Positions 35,197 through 46,322 of a stretch of 64,000 bases of DNA are shown in pieces. The stretch's first letter is position 1, and each line of letters begins with the position of its first letter. The stretch comes from Aquanectria penicillioides (taxonomy: Eukaryota > Ascomycota > Sordariomycetes > Hypocreales > Nectriaceae), in contig PYIU01000003.1 of NCBI GenBank assembly GCA_003415625.1, positions 3,224,001-3,288,000 of the forward strand. The letters run 5' to 3'. The position numbers and the translations under genes were made by a program. The notes beneath the pieces were generated by a model. That model worked only from the letters and a program-made list of their open reading frames with translations. It was not told the DNA's origin and ran no database searches.

Positions 35197-36074
35197 AGGT
35201 AGACTTAGAAAGGCGGAGTTCATTCTTTTTTCCTATTCTTTCTCTTCTCCCCTTTATCTTTTCTTATCTTGATTTCTTTTCTAATCCCGAGCGGCGTTCG
35301 ACGCCTGCATTGATCAACTCAGGGAGGGAAAAGGTGCGTTGGGAGCATCATGTTCAACACGAAGCATAGACAGGCGAGGTTTCAATCCAGATAGCAACCC
35401 CTTGAAACAGATAACGCAGACTGTTTTCAGCCATCCTGCAGCCACATCAGCTTGCCGCGAAACAAATGTAGCCCATGTCGTATTTGCGACCAACTAACAA
35501 GTCGTGGGGGGGTATCACAGAGTTGCCACCGACATAATTGGCGTCGGTATAGGCTCTATACAACCGTAAGAGCGTAACGAGGGTAATTCGAAACAAGTAA
35601 TCACGCACTAACTCATCGGAGATGGAGAGGATTGGGCAAAAGTCACAAGGCTCATGGGCTGGCACTAATTGAGACTGGTCAGTCGAGTGTCAAATCACAT
35701 TGTCAGCAACGAAGGATTTACGCGCCAATGCAACCTGGCCTTGTGCTTCCTCGTCCCGTCATAGCATGGGGGCCAGCCAGCCCTAGCATTTACCCGAATG
35801 TCGACCACATCGGAGCACGTCACTTTTCTGAGACAAAGAGATGCCAAAGTAACCGAGTTTAATCGCTACCTGGTGGATTCCGAGCGCGAGCTCAAACCTT
35901 CTTCTTCAACACCAGTTCCCAAGCCAAATAAAATGAGTAAAGATTGCAACACGCGCCTCGAAGGACGCAAGATGGAAACCAAAAATGCCGCCTAATCCAA
36001 TACAATCGCTGCTGCGCGCAATAAAAAAAAGTTGAAGAGAGGGAAGGAGAAAAAAAAAACCCCCCAGGAGGGGA
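35197..36074. other. Intergenic between convergent genes
   Basis: The 3' flanks of the deaminase (+) and the NmrA-like gene (-). 35215-35285 is strikingly T/C-rich and probably lies in the deaminase 3' untranslated region. No gene is seen. Confidence 0.5.
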
Positions 36075-37142
36075 TCAAGAAGGCTGTGGCTGGTACACAT
36101 TCGCCAACCATTGACGAAACGACACCGGCTGGATGTTATCGACATACCTGCTAGCATTGATTGCCTCATTGAGAGATGCTGTGCCGAACTCATATCGTCC
36201 ATTGGCAGTGGCAAGGAGTTGTTGGTACCTCGCTGCCGAATCGTAGTCTCCCTGTTGCATGTAGTACGTGACCCATGGCGCCAACTGGGAGGTTTGCCGG
36301 TATTGTATATCAAACGGAGCTAGAAGATGGTTAACTTCTCCCGACGAAACGTTTCGGAATTGGACTTTACTATTTAGATATCTGCCGCAGGTGCCCACAA
36401 TATCACGGAGCGACATCCGATCCCCGCGCATAGTAAACTCACGTGGCCAAGTACCCGGCCCCAGCTCGACCGCCGCAGCGATGAACAGAGCAACATCATA
36501 GACCGAAGTCATACAAATGCGGACGGAGTGTCCACCTTCGTTCTTTTCCACAATCTCAGCAGTTGCATTGTTGAGATCGAGGAGGTAGGAACCGGCGGTG
36601 GATAGGCCGGAGCTTTCACCGATTCCAAGGCTGCCGAGGCCATAGGGGTGGAATCTCTCCATAAAGACTCCGCACGAGAAGATGGTATACTGCATCTGTG
36701 TTGATTGAGATAGTCTCCGCAAAAGGGATCTTGCCTGTTGTGCGTGTGACTCGGAATCAAGAGGATCGTTCCGAGAGGGCCGGTTCTCGAGTTTTCCCTC
36801 AAACTCGGACGGCACAAACATATGCACTCCAGCACTTGCCGCGGCGTTGATCAAGTTCAGCTGCTCGCTTCCCCTGATAACGGAAATGACAAGGTTGACT
36901 CCTTGGAGGGCATAGTCTAGACTTGTCGCGTCGTTGTAATCGACGGTCAGGACTTGGATGTCGAGTGGTGCAAATTCGGTGCGGTTCTAGTTTCGATTAG
37001 CCGTGTTCCTCTGCCTCGAATGCAACAAGGCTATACTTACGTATCTTGATAGAACGACAACAGTGTATGCGCCAGGGGCGTCAGAAAGGGCCTTTGCGAT
37101 AAGGTATCCGAGGCCAGCGCCTCCAGCTACTGCGATACGCAT
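36075..37142 (-). CDS. NmrA-like / isoflavone reductase-like NAD(P)-binding protein
   Basis: A 337-aa protein in two exons, 37142-37041 and 36986-36075, separated by a 54-nt GTAAGT...CTAG intron. It starts MRIAVAGGAGLGYLIAKAL, a Rossmann nucleotide-binding motif of the atypical short-chain dehydrogenase (NmrA/PCBER) type. Typical follow-on features are VDYNDATSLDYALQGVNLVIS, then HMFVPSEFEG and YTIFSCGVFMERF. The usual catalytic lysine of isoflavone reductases (family knowledge) is not evident in the PSEFEG region, so it may be a redox sensor or a reductase of unknown substrate. Complete and intact; no metabolic neighbours explain its role. Confidence 0.87.
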
Positions 37143-40100
37143 TTTGGTGCCTTGAATTAAAGAGAAGAAGACGATGCGTGAGTGATGCCTCGTCAGGCAG
37201 TGGAAACCTCCATCTAAATAGAGGGGAGGCTATGGGCAGCAACACCAAGGTTGCACCACACGAATGTAACGACCACAGAGCCGCAAACTGAGTGAGCGAA
37301 TCGACTTGCAAAGGCGTAGTCTTAGAATGAGGGAACTAGAAGTTTACACACGCCCCCTCTTCCGGCCCAAATATGACTCAAAGGGCAAGAGAGACAGAAG
37401 CAAGAGTATCTTGTCACAGGCAGAAACCTGCAGTAAAGACCAGTAACTATCCTTGTCTCGGCCAAGAGCGCTGCCCGTACATGATTGTATCTTCCGTGAA
37501 TTCGATGAGTGGATACTCGCGGCCCCCAACTTTTGCAAACGCCTGGCATCTCAAGCTCGGTGGGGTGGTCACGGCGGATTCAGGTAGACATTGACTGCTC
37601 ACTCTCCTTTGGCTTTGTCACCCAAGGCAGATTGGCAGTATTTTCAGGGTTAAAAAAAAAAAAAGAATGCGTCACTGAGCGTTTGAGGTTGTCGAATGAG
37701 AAGAGCCAGCTATATGAATGACAAACAACCACAAACCAGCAACGTTGTAAATGCCCACTGCGAAACCAACCGTCATTGGTGCACCATTGGGAATTTTGGG
37801 AAAGCGAAATTTTTTCCTCTCCTGTGCTGGAAAGTCATGGGTTTGGATATCCCGAAACTGGCCGTCAACACCAACTCCAGTTACGTGCAGTGCCTTCTTT
37901 CACATGAATGACGAAACTTAAACCCAACCTAGCTGAACACTCGTCCGTTTCGAGTGACATGCCTGAGCTCTTCAGTCACACATCGGTGTGTATCCAGTTC
38001 AGCCATTCAGACAATCGGAACTGGCATCTAGCCTGGCGGTGGTGATCGAGGTGCGGGTCGAGGCATGCAACCATGCCACTGCTGTCGTCCTCATTCGAGG
38101 GGGAGGGGCACTTTCACGGATCAGATAGTCGGTCGCTTCGCACGGGACGCTTGACGGACAAGAGATAAAGTTCCTAAAACCCGCGGGGACAAGGTCACGG
38201 GCGTGAACCAGCCACATGGGAGTTGCACGCTTTAACAGGCCTGTGACGGTGGGCATGGAACGCTGGCGACGATATAGTTCCTGGTCAGGGCCGTGTCAGG
38301 TGGTGGTGGTATGCGTAGCCGCGTCCACAAACCTGGTGCTCGGTGTTTGAGGAGGAAGCCCCGGAAGCCAGGTACTACCACGGCCGCCATCATGACCATA
38401 CTGATGACCGCGTCATCAGTTCTCGGGAGCGGGATCTGTGGGCGGACGCTGGATCGAAGCCCACACGGCAACAAAGTGGCTTCACTCCTCGCCAGCGGGC
38501 TGACGGAGAGCCATGCCATTGGCGTCCACACATGCAGATGCCCAGGCTGCCCCAGCGCTATTCAGGCAGTGACCCTGGAGCCTGGAGGTCTGCGTCAGAC
38601 TGCGACAAGTCGCTGGTCCACCGGGCAACGATCAGACTCGAGTCGAGGTTGAAGCCGCACAGGGAGGTTGGGACGCGGACCTGTCTCGGCCCCGGTCCGT
38701 CACTGGCGGAGCTAATGCACCTCACCCCTGCTCTCGTAGGGCTGGAATTAAGAACAGGGGTGGGGGGGACATTTCGCGCAGTGTGGCGAATCCCTGTTAT
38801 CCGATGTGTTTGGTGCTGCTGCTAAATTTCCATGAAGCCCAACGGTCCAGTCAACTGCCTCGAGCCGGGCGCCGTGGTTCGCCCAAGGCGGCGGTGTCAC
38901 GTTGCAAGATGCCTCGTTGCCTTGGTATTCTCACCAGTCTCATTCGTCTAACGTCGAAATCAACAAGACGAATCCTTCTCCTCATTTGGACCACAAGAAT
39001 CCGTCCGCAAAGGGATCATAATACCCTGTTATAGAATTGGCTTGCCGCGGTGGATCTCAGGTCGACGAGCCGAGCTGACACACGAGATCGGGAAGTGCAC
39101 CGCCACCTTTGCGCGAGCCACGTGTTGGTCCAAGAAGCACCCGAAAGCCGTCTGCTTTATTCAATCACTCAGATGATCCTGAAAAAGGCATACCGATAAG
39201 CTGAAGATTCTTCAACCGCAGCTTCCAGCCTCGCCCTTTGCATGTCCCAGCAGGCGACCGTGTACGAGATGGCCATTGTATAGTTCGCCCAGAGCCCCCC
39301 CTCCCCCGAATCCACCGTTACGCAATGGGTGAGCTAAGATCGCACCATTGTTCTCATTCGGGGTTGTTGGAACTTTTTATTTGGCAAATCCCACTCTTTG
39401 ATGATTGCACCTTTGTCTCCTCCAAGCCTTGTGTTTCATATCAAACCATTGGGCAAACGGTCTCGTATAACTCTGGACAAAACTATCCATGGCAACCCAC
39501 CCCTCAAGGTACAGGGCATCTGTAGTCATGGTTGGTCATTCGTAACTTATCAAGCATGTTCGCCATCTCGGAGTGAGCCTTTGGCACACCAACCTTGCAG
39601 CTTTCAACTACCGAGACAACTGAGCCGACCAGCCCCGTCAAGCCTTTCCCCTCGCGACTAATTATAACTCGCCCTGCTCTATTTTGACTTGACCGAATAG
39701 TAACACCGAGACCCTCGCTTCAGCTTAAGCACACAAACTCATGCTTATATTTCAGGTCATGGAACTACTTGAAATAAATTCGTAGACTTGTAGGTCTGAA
39801 CTGCCATTGGACAGCCGGAATACCTCATCTGAACCCGCGGATGTGGTAGATCCAATAGGGTTTCGCGAAATGCCCAAGACAAGGGCCAATGCAGGTAGTT
39901 CCCTGCTGGTCCAAGGGTAATTGTTGCACTTTACGCGACGCAGAAGAAAAAAAACTTGTGCGGAGCCCTTGTAAGTATCAGCTGTCATGCGTTATGGCAA
40001 CTCTTGAGTCGACCACGACGAGACATTCCCCAACCACGTGAACATCTGCACATAACTGATTGCTAGGTACTAACTGTCTCAGGTTGCTTCGGTTCCAGCT

Positions 40101-40615
40101 TGACACTGGAATGTCTCTCATCACAACATTTCACGTGGCTTCCGTGGAGTTCCCCTTGTCACAAACATCTCCGAGAGCGCGAGATTGCATGTCTGAGCTT
40201 GACGGAATAGAGCTCTGACTCAGCTCCTGGCTTCTCGGCCAAATCCCTGACGCTGTGAGATTGTTTCCGGTAGGCATCTGAATAGTGGGCCAATCTGCTC
40301 GCAAGCCTGGGTGGTAATGAGGCTCAATAAATGGTCAAATGGAATGCCATGACCAGAGAAGACGGGCGGTTCGCTAGGCCCTTTCTGGCTGCCTGCCTGA
40401 TCCCACGCTGCAGGTCAGACGTAGCGCTGTCGGTGAATGGCTTTGGATGAGGGTAATTCTTGACGCTCTCAGGTTCATGCAGAAAATCGAATAATTGCAA
40501 TTCTTCAAAAGTCTGCTGTCACGTTGCCGTATCTGGGACGAGTTCGGCTCTCGCAGAGCTTTCCATTCTTTCTCGACTCTAGGCGGAATCTCCGAGATCC
40601 AATCATCCCATGTAT
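37143..40615. other. Intergenic, no supported gene
   Basis: About 3.5 kb. The left edge is the upstream region of the NmrA-like gene. Many short frames exist on both strands (for example plus 38343-38825), but none shows domain-like sequence or plausible splice structure. An A12 tract lies near 37650. Confidence 0.45.
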
Positions 40616-43600
40616 CTAAACCTGCAGCGCCGTTTCTTCCCTTGCGGCGCCGCTGCCCTTGCGCCATCCATCCGTCGGGTCTGCTTGATGCTTCGCCACG
40701 CTCTTAGTCCCCTCGGAACCCCATCCACCACCCCCAGGAGTACATACAATGATCCTGTCGCCTGCCTTCATCGCCGCGCTGGTCTTGGCTCCAAGGTTGA
40801 TGTGACGCTCCTCATATTCCGGCTCTCCCACGTCATCCTCGTCGTGGAATCGCCTGAGTGATGCCTCCCAGTTTGTCTTTTCCACTTTTCTCACCCAAAG
40901 GTTGAGGCCACACTCTCCATCTTCGCCTCCGTTGAGCCCGTATGGGTGGTAAACGCGTCTCTCGCTGAGAATGGACACTTGGAGAGGGATTCGAAACTCG
41001 ATGTCCCGGATGACTCCGTCTCCGCCTCGATGCTGACCTCGGCCCCCCGAATTGGGTCGAATCGAGAATTCCCTGAGAATGACTGGGTATCTTCTCTCGA
41101 ATATCTCCGAGTCGGTGATGCGGGTATTTGTCATGTGGACGTGGACGCCGCTGGTGCCTTCCCAGTCCGGACCTGCACCACTCCCACCGGCAATCGTCTC
41201 ATAGTAGCCGAATCCCTTGACAGCCTGCTGGCCGCTCTGGTTTCCGCCAAAGCCAAACGTCAGATTGTTGCAGCAGCCTTGGCTGGCGGCACACGCTTGG
41301 AATGCCTTGAAGATGACGTCTGTAATCCGCTGGCTGGTCAGGACGTTGCCGCCTACAACAGCAGCCCCGGGAGACGGAGAGAGAATTGACTTGGGAGGGA
41401 TCTTGACGTTGATGGGTCTTAGGCATCCCTGGTTCAGAGGTATGTCTTCGGATATGAGACACCGCAAACAGTAGATGATGGCGCTGTACGTGATTGCCTG
41501 CGGAGCATTGATGTTTCCATATACTTCAGGTCCCGTTCCTTGAAAGTCGAACTCGGCCTCCCCATTTTCGGGATCGATCTTAATCTTTAACCGAATTGGA
41601 GACCCGTCATCCATATAGTCCACCGCAGAAAGGTCCTTTCCCTCAAACCGTTTGTAAACTTGTTTGAGAAGCCGGCGAACACAGAACTCGGCGTTCTTCT
41701 GGATGTTCACCATGTAAAACTGGACCGTTTCTTGACCATATTCTTCAATCAGCGTCTCGATAAGCGAGATTCCCTTTTGGTTAGCCGAGACCTGCGCTCT
41801 CAAGTCGTTGATATTGTCAGCTAAAGTTCGAGTACCGCTGCAGCCAGGGTACTGCGCAGGTTCGTCGTAGAATAGCTGAACAACTCGCTTCTCGTTAAAT
41901 TTTCCCTGGCTAACCAGCTTCTCGCTCATGATAGATGCGCCCTCCTGGAACAATTCTCGAGAGTGGGGAGGCATGCTGCCTGCACTGATGCCGCCGATGT
42001 CTGCATGATGAGCTCTTGAGGCAGCGTAGAACAAAATGTTCTCTCCTTTTTCGTCAAAGGCGGGCATTAGTAGTGTAACATCTGGAAGATGCGTACCACC
42101 GTAGGAAGGATGGTTGGATATAATGACGTCTCCTTTTTCCAATTTTCCTTTCCAGATCTCGGCCTGGCGTCGAACGCAGGTAGACATTGAGCCTAGATGC
42201 ACGGGGAGATGAGGAGCATTAGCAACAAGCCCGCCTGCTGCGTCAAAAATGGCACAGGAAAAGTCGAGTCTCTCCTTCACGTTAGTGCTGACACTGGTCT
42301 TTTGCAAGGCACGCCCCATTTGTTCCGCGATGGCCATGAAGCGATGGCCAAAGATGCTGAGCATGATCGGGTCAACCTCTCGGTCGTTTGAGGTGGGTAA
42401 TGACCTGGGACTGGTTAGAACGGTTTGATGTGCCAAAGGAAGCACCTACTCTTCTTTTCGGCTATCCTTTTCCAGGTTTATCACGACATGCGTCTTCAAA
42501 ATGAGTGCCTTGGTGTTTGGCGTAACGACGATGGTCTGTGTTCCATCCGCGAGCATGGCAGGTCCCTGGATGAAATCTCCAACCTCGAGGTCTTCAAGCT
42601 TATAGATGGGCGTGTCCTTTCTTCCGCCCTCAAAGTACACCTGCTGAGTGCCGTGCTGCTTCTTTTCGGAGGCTTGGCTTTGCTGCAAACTTTTGAGTTG
42701 CTGATCCACTGTATCTTCATGGTGGCGGAAGCTCTTTCCGATACCCCGGGTGCGAACGTCGTCGATGATAATATCCCGATCATCCAGGGTGAAGCCAAAC
42801 TCGTAGCGATGTTGGTTCACAAAAGCTTTTCCAAAATCCCAATCTTTGCCTCCAAAAGTCTTGTCCGCTTCTTCTTGGCTGGGTTTAATAATCATAAGTG
42901 CTGATTCTGTCCCGCGGTATCTCATGTTGAGGTACTCTTCAAATTCAATTTCGTTGTCCTGGAATCCCTGCTCCTTCAGGGACGCCCGTGACTTCTCTTT
43001 GAGCTTCTCCATCTTCTCTTTTAGCTCCCCGACCACTTTGCCGCCATCTTCCCAGACCTTGGACTCTGGTTCCTGTCGCTCGTCGACGACATCTGCGAGG
43101 GCCATGCCATACGCAGATAACACGGAGGAGTATCGGTGCACGAGGATCTGCTGGATTCCCAAAGACTCTGCGATAGCCACAGCATGCTGGCCACCTGCGC
43201 CTCCAAAAGTTGCGAGTCGATGCTTGGATGAATCATGGCCCTTTGCCTCTGTGATTGACCTAATTGGCCTCGTCATCGTTTCATTAGCAACCGTCAAGAA
43301 GCCGTAGGCAACCTCGTCTGCTGTCAAGCTTTTTCCTGTCTCCTCGTTGACCTTGTCTGCCAATTCTTGCAGCACCTTTCTGCTTGCCTCGACATCCAAA
43401 GCCTCGTCTTCATTTTTTCCAAAGATCTTAGGGAAGAATTCGGGGAGCAGACGGCCGAGGAAGAGATTCGCGTCAGTAACCGTAGCCGGACCACCTTTGC
43501 GATAGCAGGCTGGACCAGGATGCGCGCCGGCCGACTCGGGCCCAACTACAAACAGGCCATTTTTGAAGAATAACCGGGAGCCTCCGCCTGCGGCAACAGT

Positions 43601-44788
43601 GCTGATGTCCAGTTGAGGAGACTGGATTGTTACGCCTGCCGTCGTCGTTTCAAAGACATGCTCATACCGTCCGTCGCCGTACCTCGAGACGTCAGTGCTA
43701 GTGCCACCCTATGCGTTGTTAGAAGACATTCATGAAATGCAAGTGGTTCTTACCATGTCAAACCCGATAACCGGTGTTTTGGTCTCTGCGTCGTAGGAAG
43801 TGATGGCGTATCCAACAACTCCTCCAGCTGGGCCAGAGAGGATTGCCTTTAAGCCGGTGAATTTGTCTACGTCCACAAGTCCACCATCGCTCTGCATGAA
43901 CTCGCACCTAGCGCCCCTCCCCCCCTCTTGATGCTTGACGCTTTCGGTTCCTAGGCCGCCTTTAAATCCTGCTTGAAATCCGTCGATATACTTGCGGATA
44001 GCGGGCGTCAGATACGCATCAGCGCAAACCGATGTCGCTCGCGAAACAAGCTTGATCATGGGCATCAGAGCGTGACTGAGAGAAATGTGTTTAAATCCGA
44101 TCTCCTTTGCGACCCTCCCGATCAATGCTTCGTGGTCGGGGAAGGTATATCCGTGCATAAGACACACTGCGATGCTTCGGATTCCACTGTCGTAGACTTG
44201 TTTTAACTTGGTCCTAATCTCGCCTTCCTCAGCCCTCTTCAAAATGCGCACCGTCTCCCCTGACATTCCTTTGACCAGCTCTTTTCCTTCCGCCTCTTTG
44301 GTTCCCACCTGCGCTTGCGCCTCGGTGACAGTCCGTTCAGGGTCTTCTGCATAGTCCTCGAGGGTAACGCGTTCATCAACTTCGATCACTTCCTCATAGA
44401 GAACATCCGGCTTCCGAATTGCCAGATCAAAGATCTTTGGTCGAGACTGGTTTCCAATGGTTAAACAGTCTCTAAAGCCCTTGGTCACAACCATTGCAAT
44501 CTTCTCGCCTTTTCGCTCGAGCAAAGCATTTGTGGCAACCGTGGTCCCCATACGAATTGAGTCAATCATGGAGGTATCCAGAGCCTCTCCTCGTGGAATA
44601 TCTCGCCCGAGGAAATGGCTCATGATGCGTCGAATGCCTTCAAGCGGGGCGTCATTGTAATTGGCCGGGTCCTCGGAGAGGAGCTTGATGATAATTTCCT
44701 CGCCATTGCTCTCTCCTACGCAATCGGTAAAGGTGCCGCCGCGGTCAATTGCGATGCGAATTCCGCGTTGCTTTGGAGATATAGACAT
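40616..44788 (-). CDS. OXP1: 5-oxoprolinase (ATP-hydrolysing)
   Basis: A 1360-aa enzyme in three exons, 44788-43754, 43708-42450 and 42404-40616; both introns are only 45 nt. It hydrolyses 5-oxo-L-proline to L-glutamate with ATP, the salvage step of the gamma-glutamyl/glutathione cycle in the cytosol. The Hydantoinase A N-terminal domain starts at once with [13 protein letters not shown] (~10-22) and [13 protein letters not shown]. Hydantoinase A follows ([47 protein letters not shown]), then Hydantoinase B from about residue 770 ([40 protein letters not shown], and TPGGGGWG near the end). Length matches eukaryotic 5-oxoprolinases (~1290-1360). The ATG at 44788 was chosen over an upstream TTG. 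Frame is intact across several long G/C runs. Confidence 0.95.
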
Positions 44789-45398
44789 GATGGATGTGGC
44801 GCGGACCAAGAAGACTGCTAAGACTCCGCAGCATTTGGAGGACCAGAGATGAGAAGTGCCAGCTCAGAACCTCTAGGGGAGATTGAGGATCAGGCGCAGC
44901 GTCTGCGCGATGCAAAGCAGTGGGCCAGGACGAGGCGATTACAAATGCCGTAAAGACGGAGGGCAATCTACGCCGATAAGCCAGGAGTGGGAGGTCGGTT
45001 GATGTCATCGGCAGTGACCCCACGTTCCCGTTTCGGCAGTACTGCACCGGCGGGAGCACGCGAACAGCATCCTAGAGTGGGGGATGTGGAATACACTTTA
45101 GCATAGAACCTCAGGTTGTCAATGGGAGTTGAGTATCAATACTTGAAGGCAGTAACGAATTCCACGAGGGTACGGACTTTGGGGCTGGGTGTCGGTGGTC
45201 CAATGCGACAGATGCTCCATGGCAGCCTCTGTGTTGCCCCTCGCTGATGCTTCGGCTGTATTCCACGCCGAGAATAACTGGGTCATTGGCCGGTAGCTTC
45301 GCAACATGCTGCATTCACCTCGGGTGCATCGACTCGTCAACCTGATGTAGCCTGATGACCAAAGCCGCACAGCGCCCACACCCTCAGACTCCCGAAAG
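44789..45398. promoter_or_regulatory. Upstream region of the 5-oxoprolinase gene
   Basis: About 600 bp upstream of the 5-oxoprolinase start and downstream of the doubtful small ORF. No gene is recognised; no specific binding site was identified. Confidence 0.4.
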
Positions 45399-45806
45399 CT
45401 ACATTGATGCAGGAACTTCCGTGTGACTCTCGTGAGGTCTTTTATGTCGGGCACCGTAGCCACCTATTGTACTCACATGAGCATGAAAATCGCCCCCAAT
45501 GTTGCGTCCATCATCGCCAGGGTCAAGTTGGCGAAAATGGGGAAAGAGGGAACGTGGCGCAAAGACGAGGTTGCGGAGTACGTCGAATTGAATGAATGAT
45601 TGAATAATTAAATTTGAGATGACAAGTTGTGGGTATAAATGTTGTGAATGGTTAGTCTGCAACTTACAAAATCTTGTATAATGTTCAACGGACCAGAACA
45701 AATACAATCCGACCCACATCAGCGGCACCCTCAAACCGACACCAAGCCTCATAGCATTCTTACTCAGTCCTAACACGGCCCCTGCCACGACATTCCCAAA
45801 TCCCAT
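45399..45806 (-). CDS. Possible small membrane protein (doubtful)
   Basis: A 135-codon frame from an ATG at 45806. The N-terminus MGFGNVVAGAVLGLSKNAM and the segment RVPLMWVGLYLFW are hydrophobic and look like membrane helices; the rest is unremarkable. A strong GTAAGT donor followed by GACTAAC occurs near 45665-45650, which hints that only the first 46 codons are exon. However, no AG acceptor exists for about 185 bases after that branch point. The gene model is therefore unresolved and the ORF may be chance. No family is recognised. Confidence 0.3.
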   Translation of the reverse strand: MGFGNVVAGAVLGLSKNAMRLGVGLRVPLMWVGLYLFWSVEHYTRFCKLQTNHSQHLYPQLVISNLIIQSFIQFDVLRNLVFAPRSLFPHFRQLDPGDDGRNIGGDFHAHVSTIGGYGARHKRPHESHTEVPASM

Positions 45807-46234
45807 CCGAGAGCTACCCAAGTCTCTCCATCACTTCCAACCCAGCATCACAACACTCCTGCTCACCTCACTGCCCCTCTCTACCAGCCGCAAAATGGCC
45901 TCACACACCACCATCTGCAACTACAATCCACACCTTTCCCAAACAATGCCACACTACACTCAATCCATACCCTTCCAAACTGCACACCACTCCCAGTCCA
46001 TACCCTCCCAATCTTCCACACCACACACCACTCAACCACGTCTCCCAGATTGCCGAATGCGGAACACCCTGACATAAGCAATGACGTCGCTCCCGTCCGG
46101 CCTGTCCGCGGTACTTACCTCACGTGACCCAGCCGCAACACAACTGCCGTGCACGAACATGACCGAAAACAACTCCAAAAAGAGATGCCGACTTCAAAAC
46201 GCGACATTCAACGCAAGGATACGCAAAAAGAAAG
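45807..46234. other. Intergenic
   Basis: A strongly C/A-rich plus strand with imperfect repetition of CCATACCCT-like blocks around 45960-46010, then the 3' flank of the tRNA gene. No coding feature is supported. Confidence 0.45.
46225..46229 (-). terminator. RNA polymerase III T5 terminator of tRNA-His
   Basis: Five T residues on the minus strand, beginning five bases after the last tRNA nucleotide, as expected for a polymerase III terminator. Confidence 0.75.
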
Positions 46235-46322
46235 TGCCCAGACCAAGAATCGAACTTGGGTTGCTTCGGGGTTGCTCGCAAGAGGCCACAACGAAGAGTC
46301 TTAACCACTGGACTATCTAGGC
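46235..46322 (-). tRNA. tRNA-His (anticodon GTG) with a ~16-nt intron
   Basis: The 88 nt fold into a full cloverleaf. The acceptor stem GCCTAGA pairs with TCTGGGC (one G-T). The D-arm is GTCC with loop AGTGGTTA. The anticodon stem CTTCG pairs with CGAAG, and the loop begins TTGTGG. The T-arm is CCAAG-TTCGATT-CTTGG and the discriminator base is A. About 17 nt sit between the anticodon loop and the 3' half of the stem; one C belongs to the loop and ~16 nt form an intron after position 37, the canonical place. Anticodon GTG reads His codons. The base before position 1 is C, so the extra 5' G of tRNA-His must be added after transcription, as is normal in eukaryotes. A T5 terminator follows. Confidence 0.93.

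Noticed and set aside
36075..44788. A biosynthetic gene cluster around the NmrA-like gene and 5-oxoprolinase
   Set aside because: No synthase, P450, transporter or pathway regulator is adjacent, and the two genes are separated by 3.5 kb of non-coding DNA.
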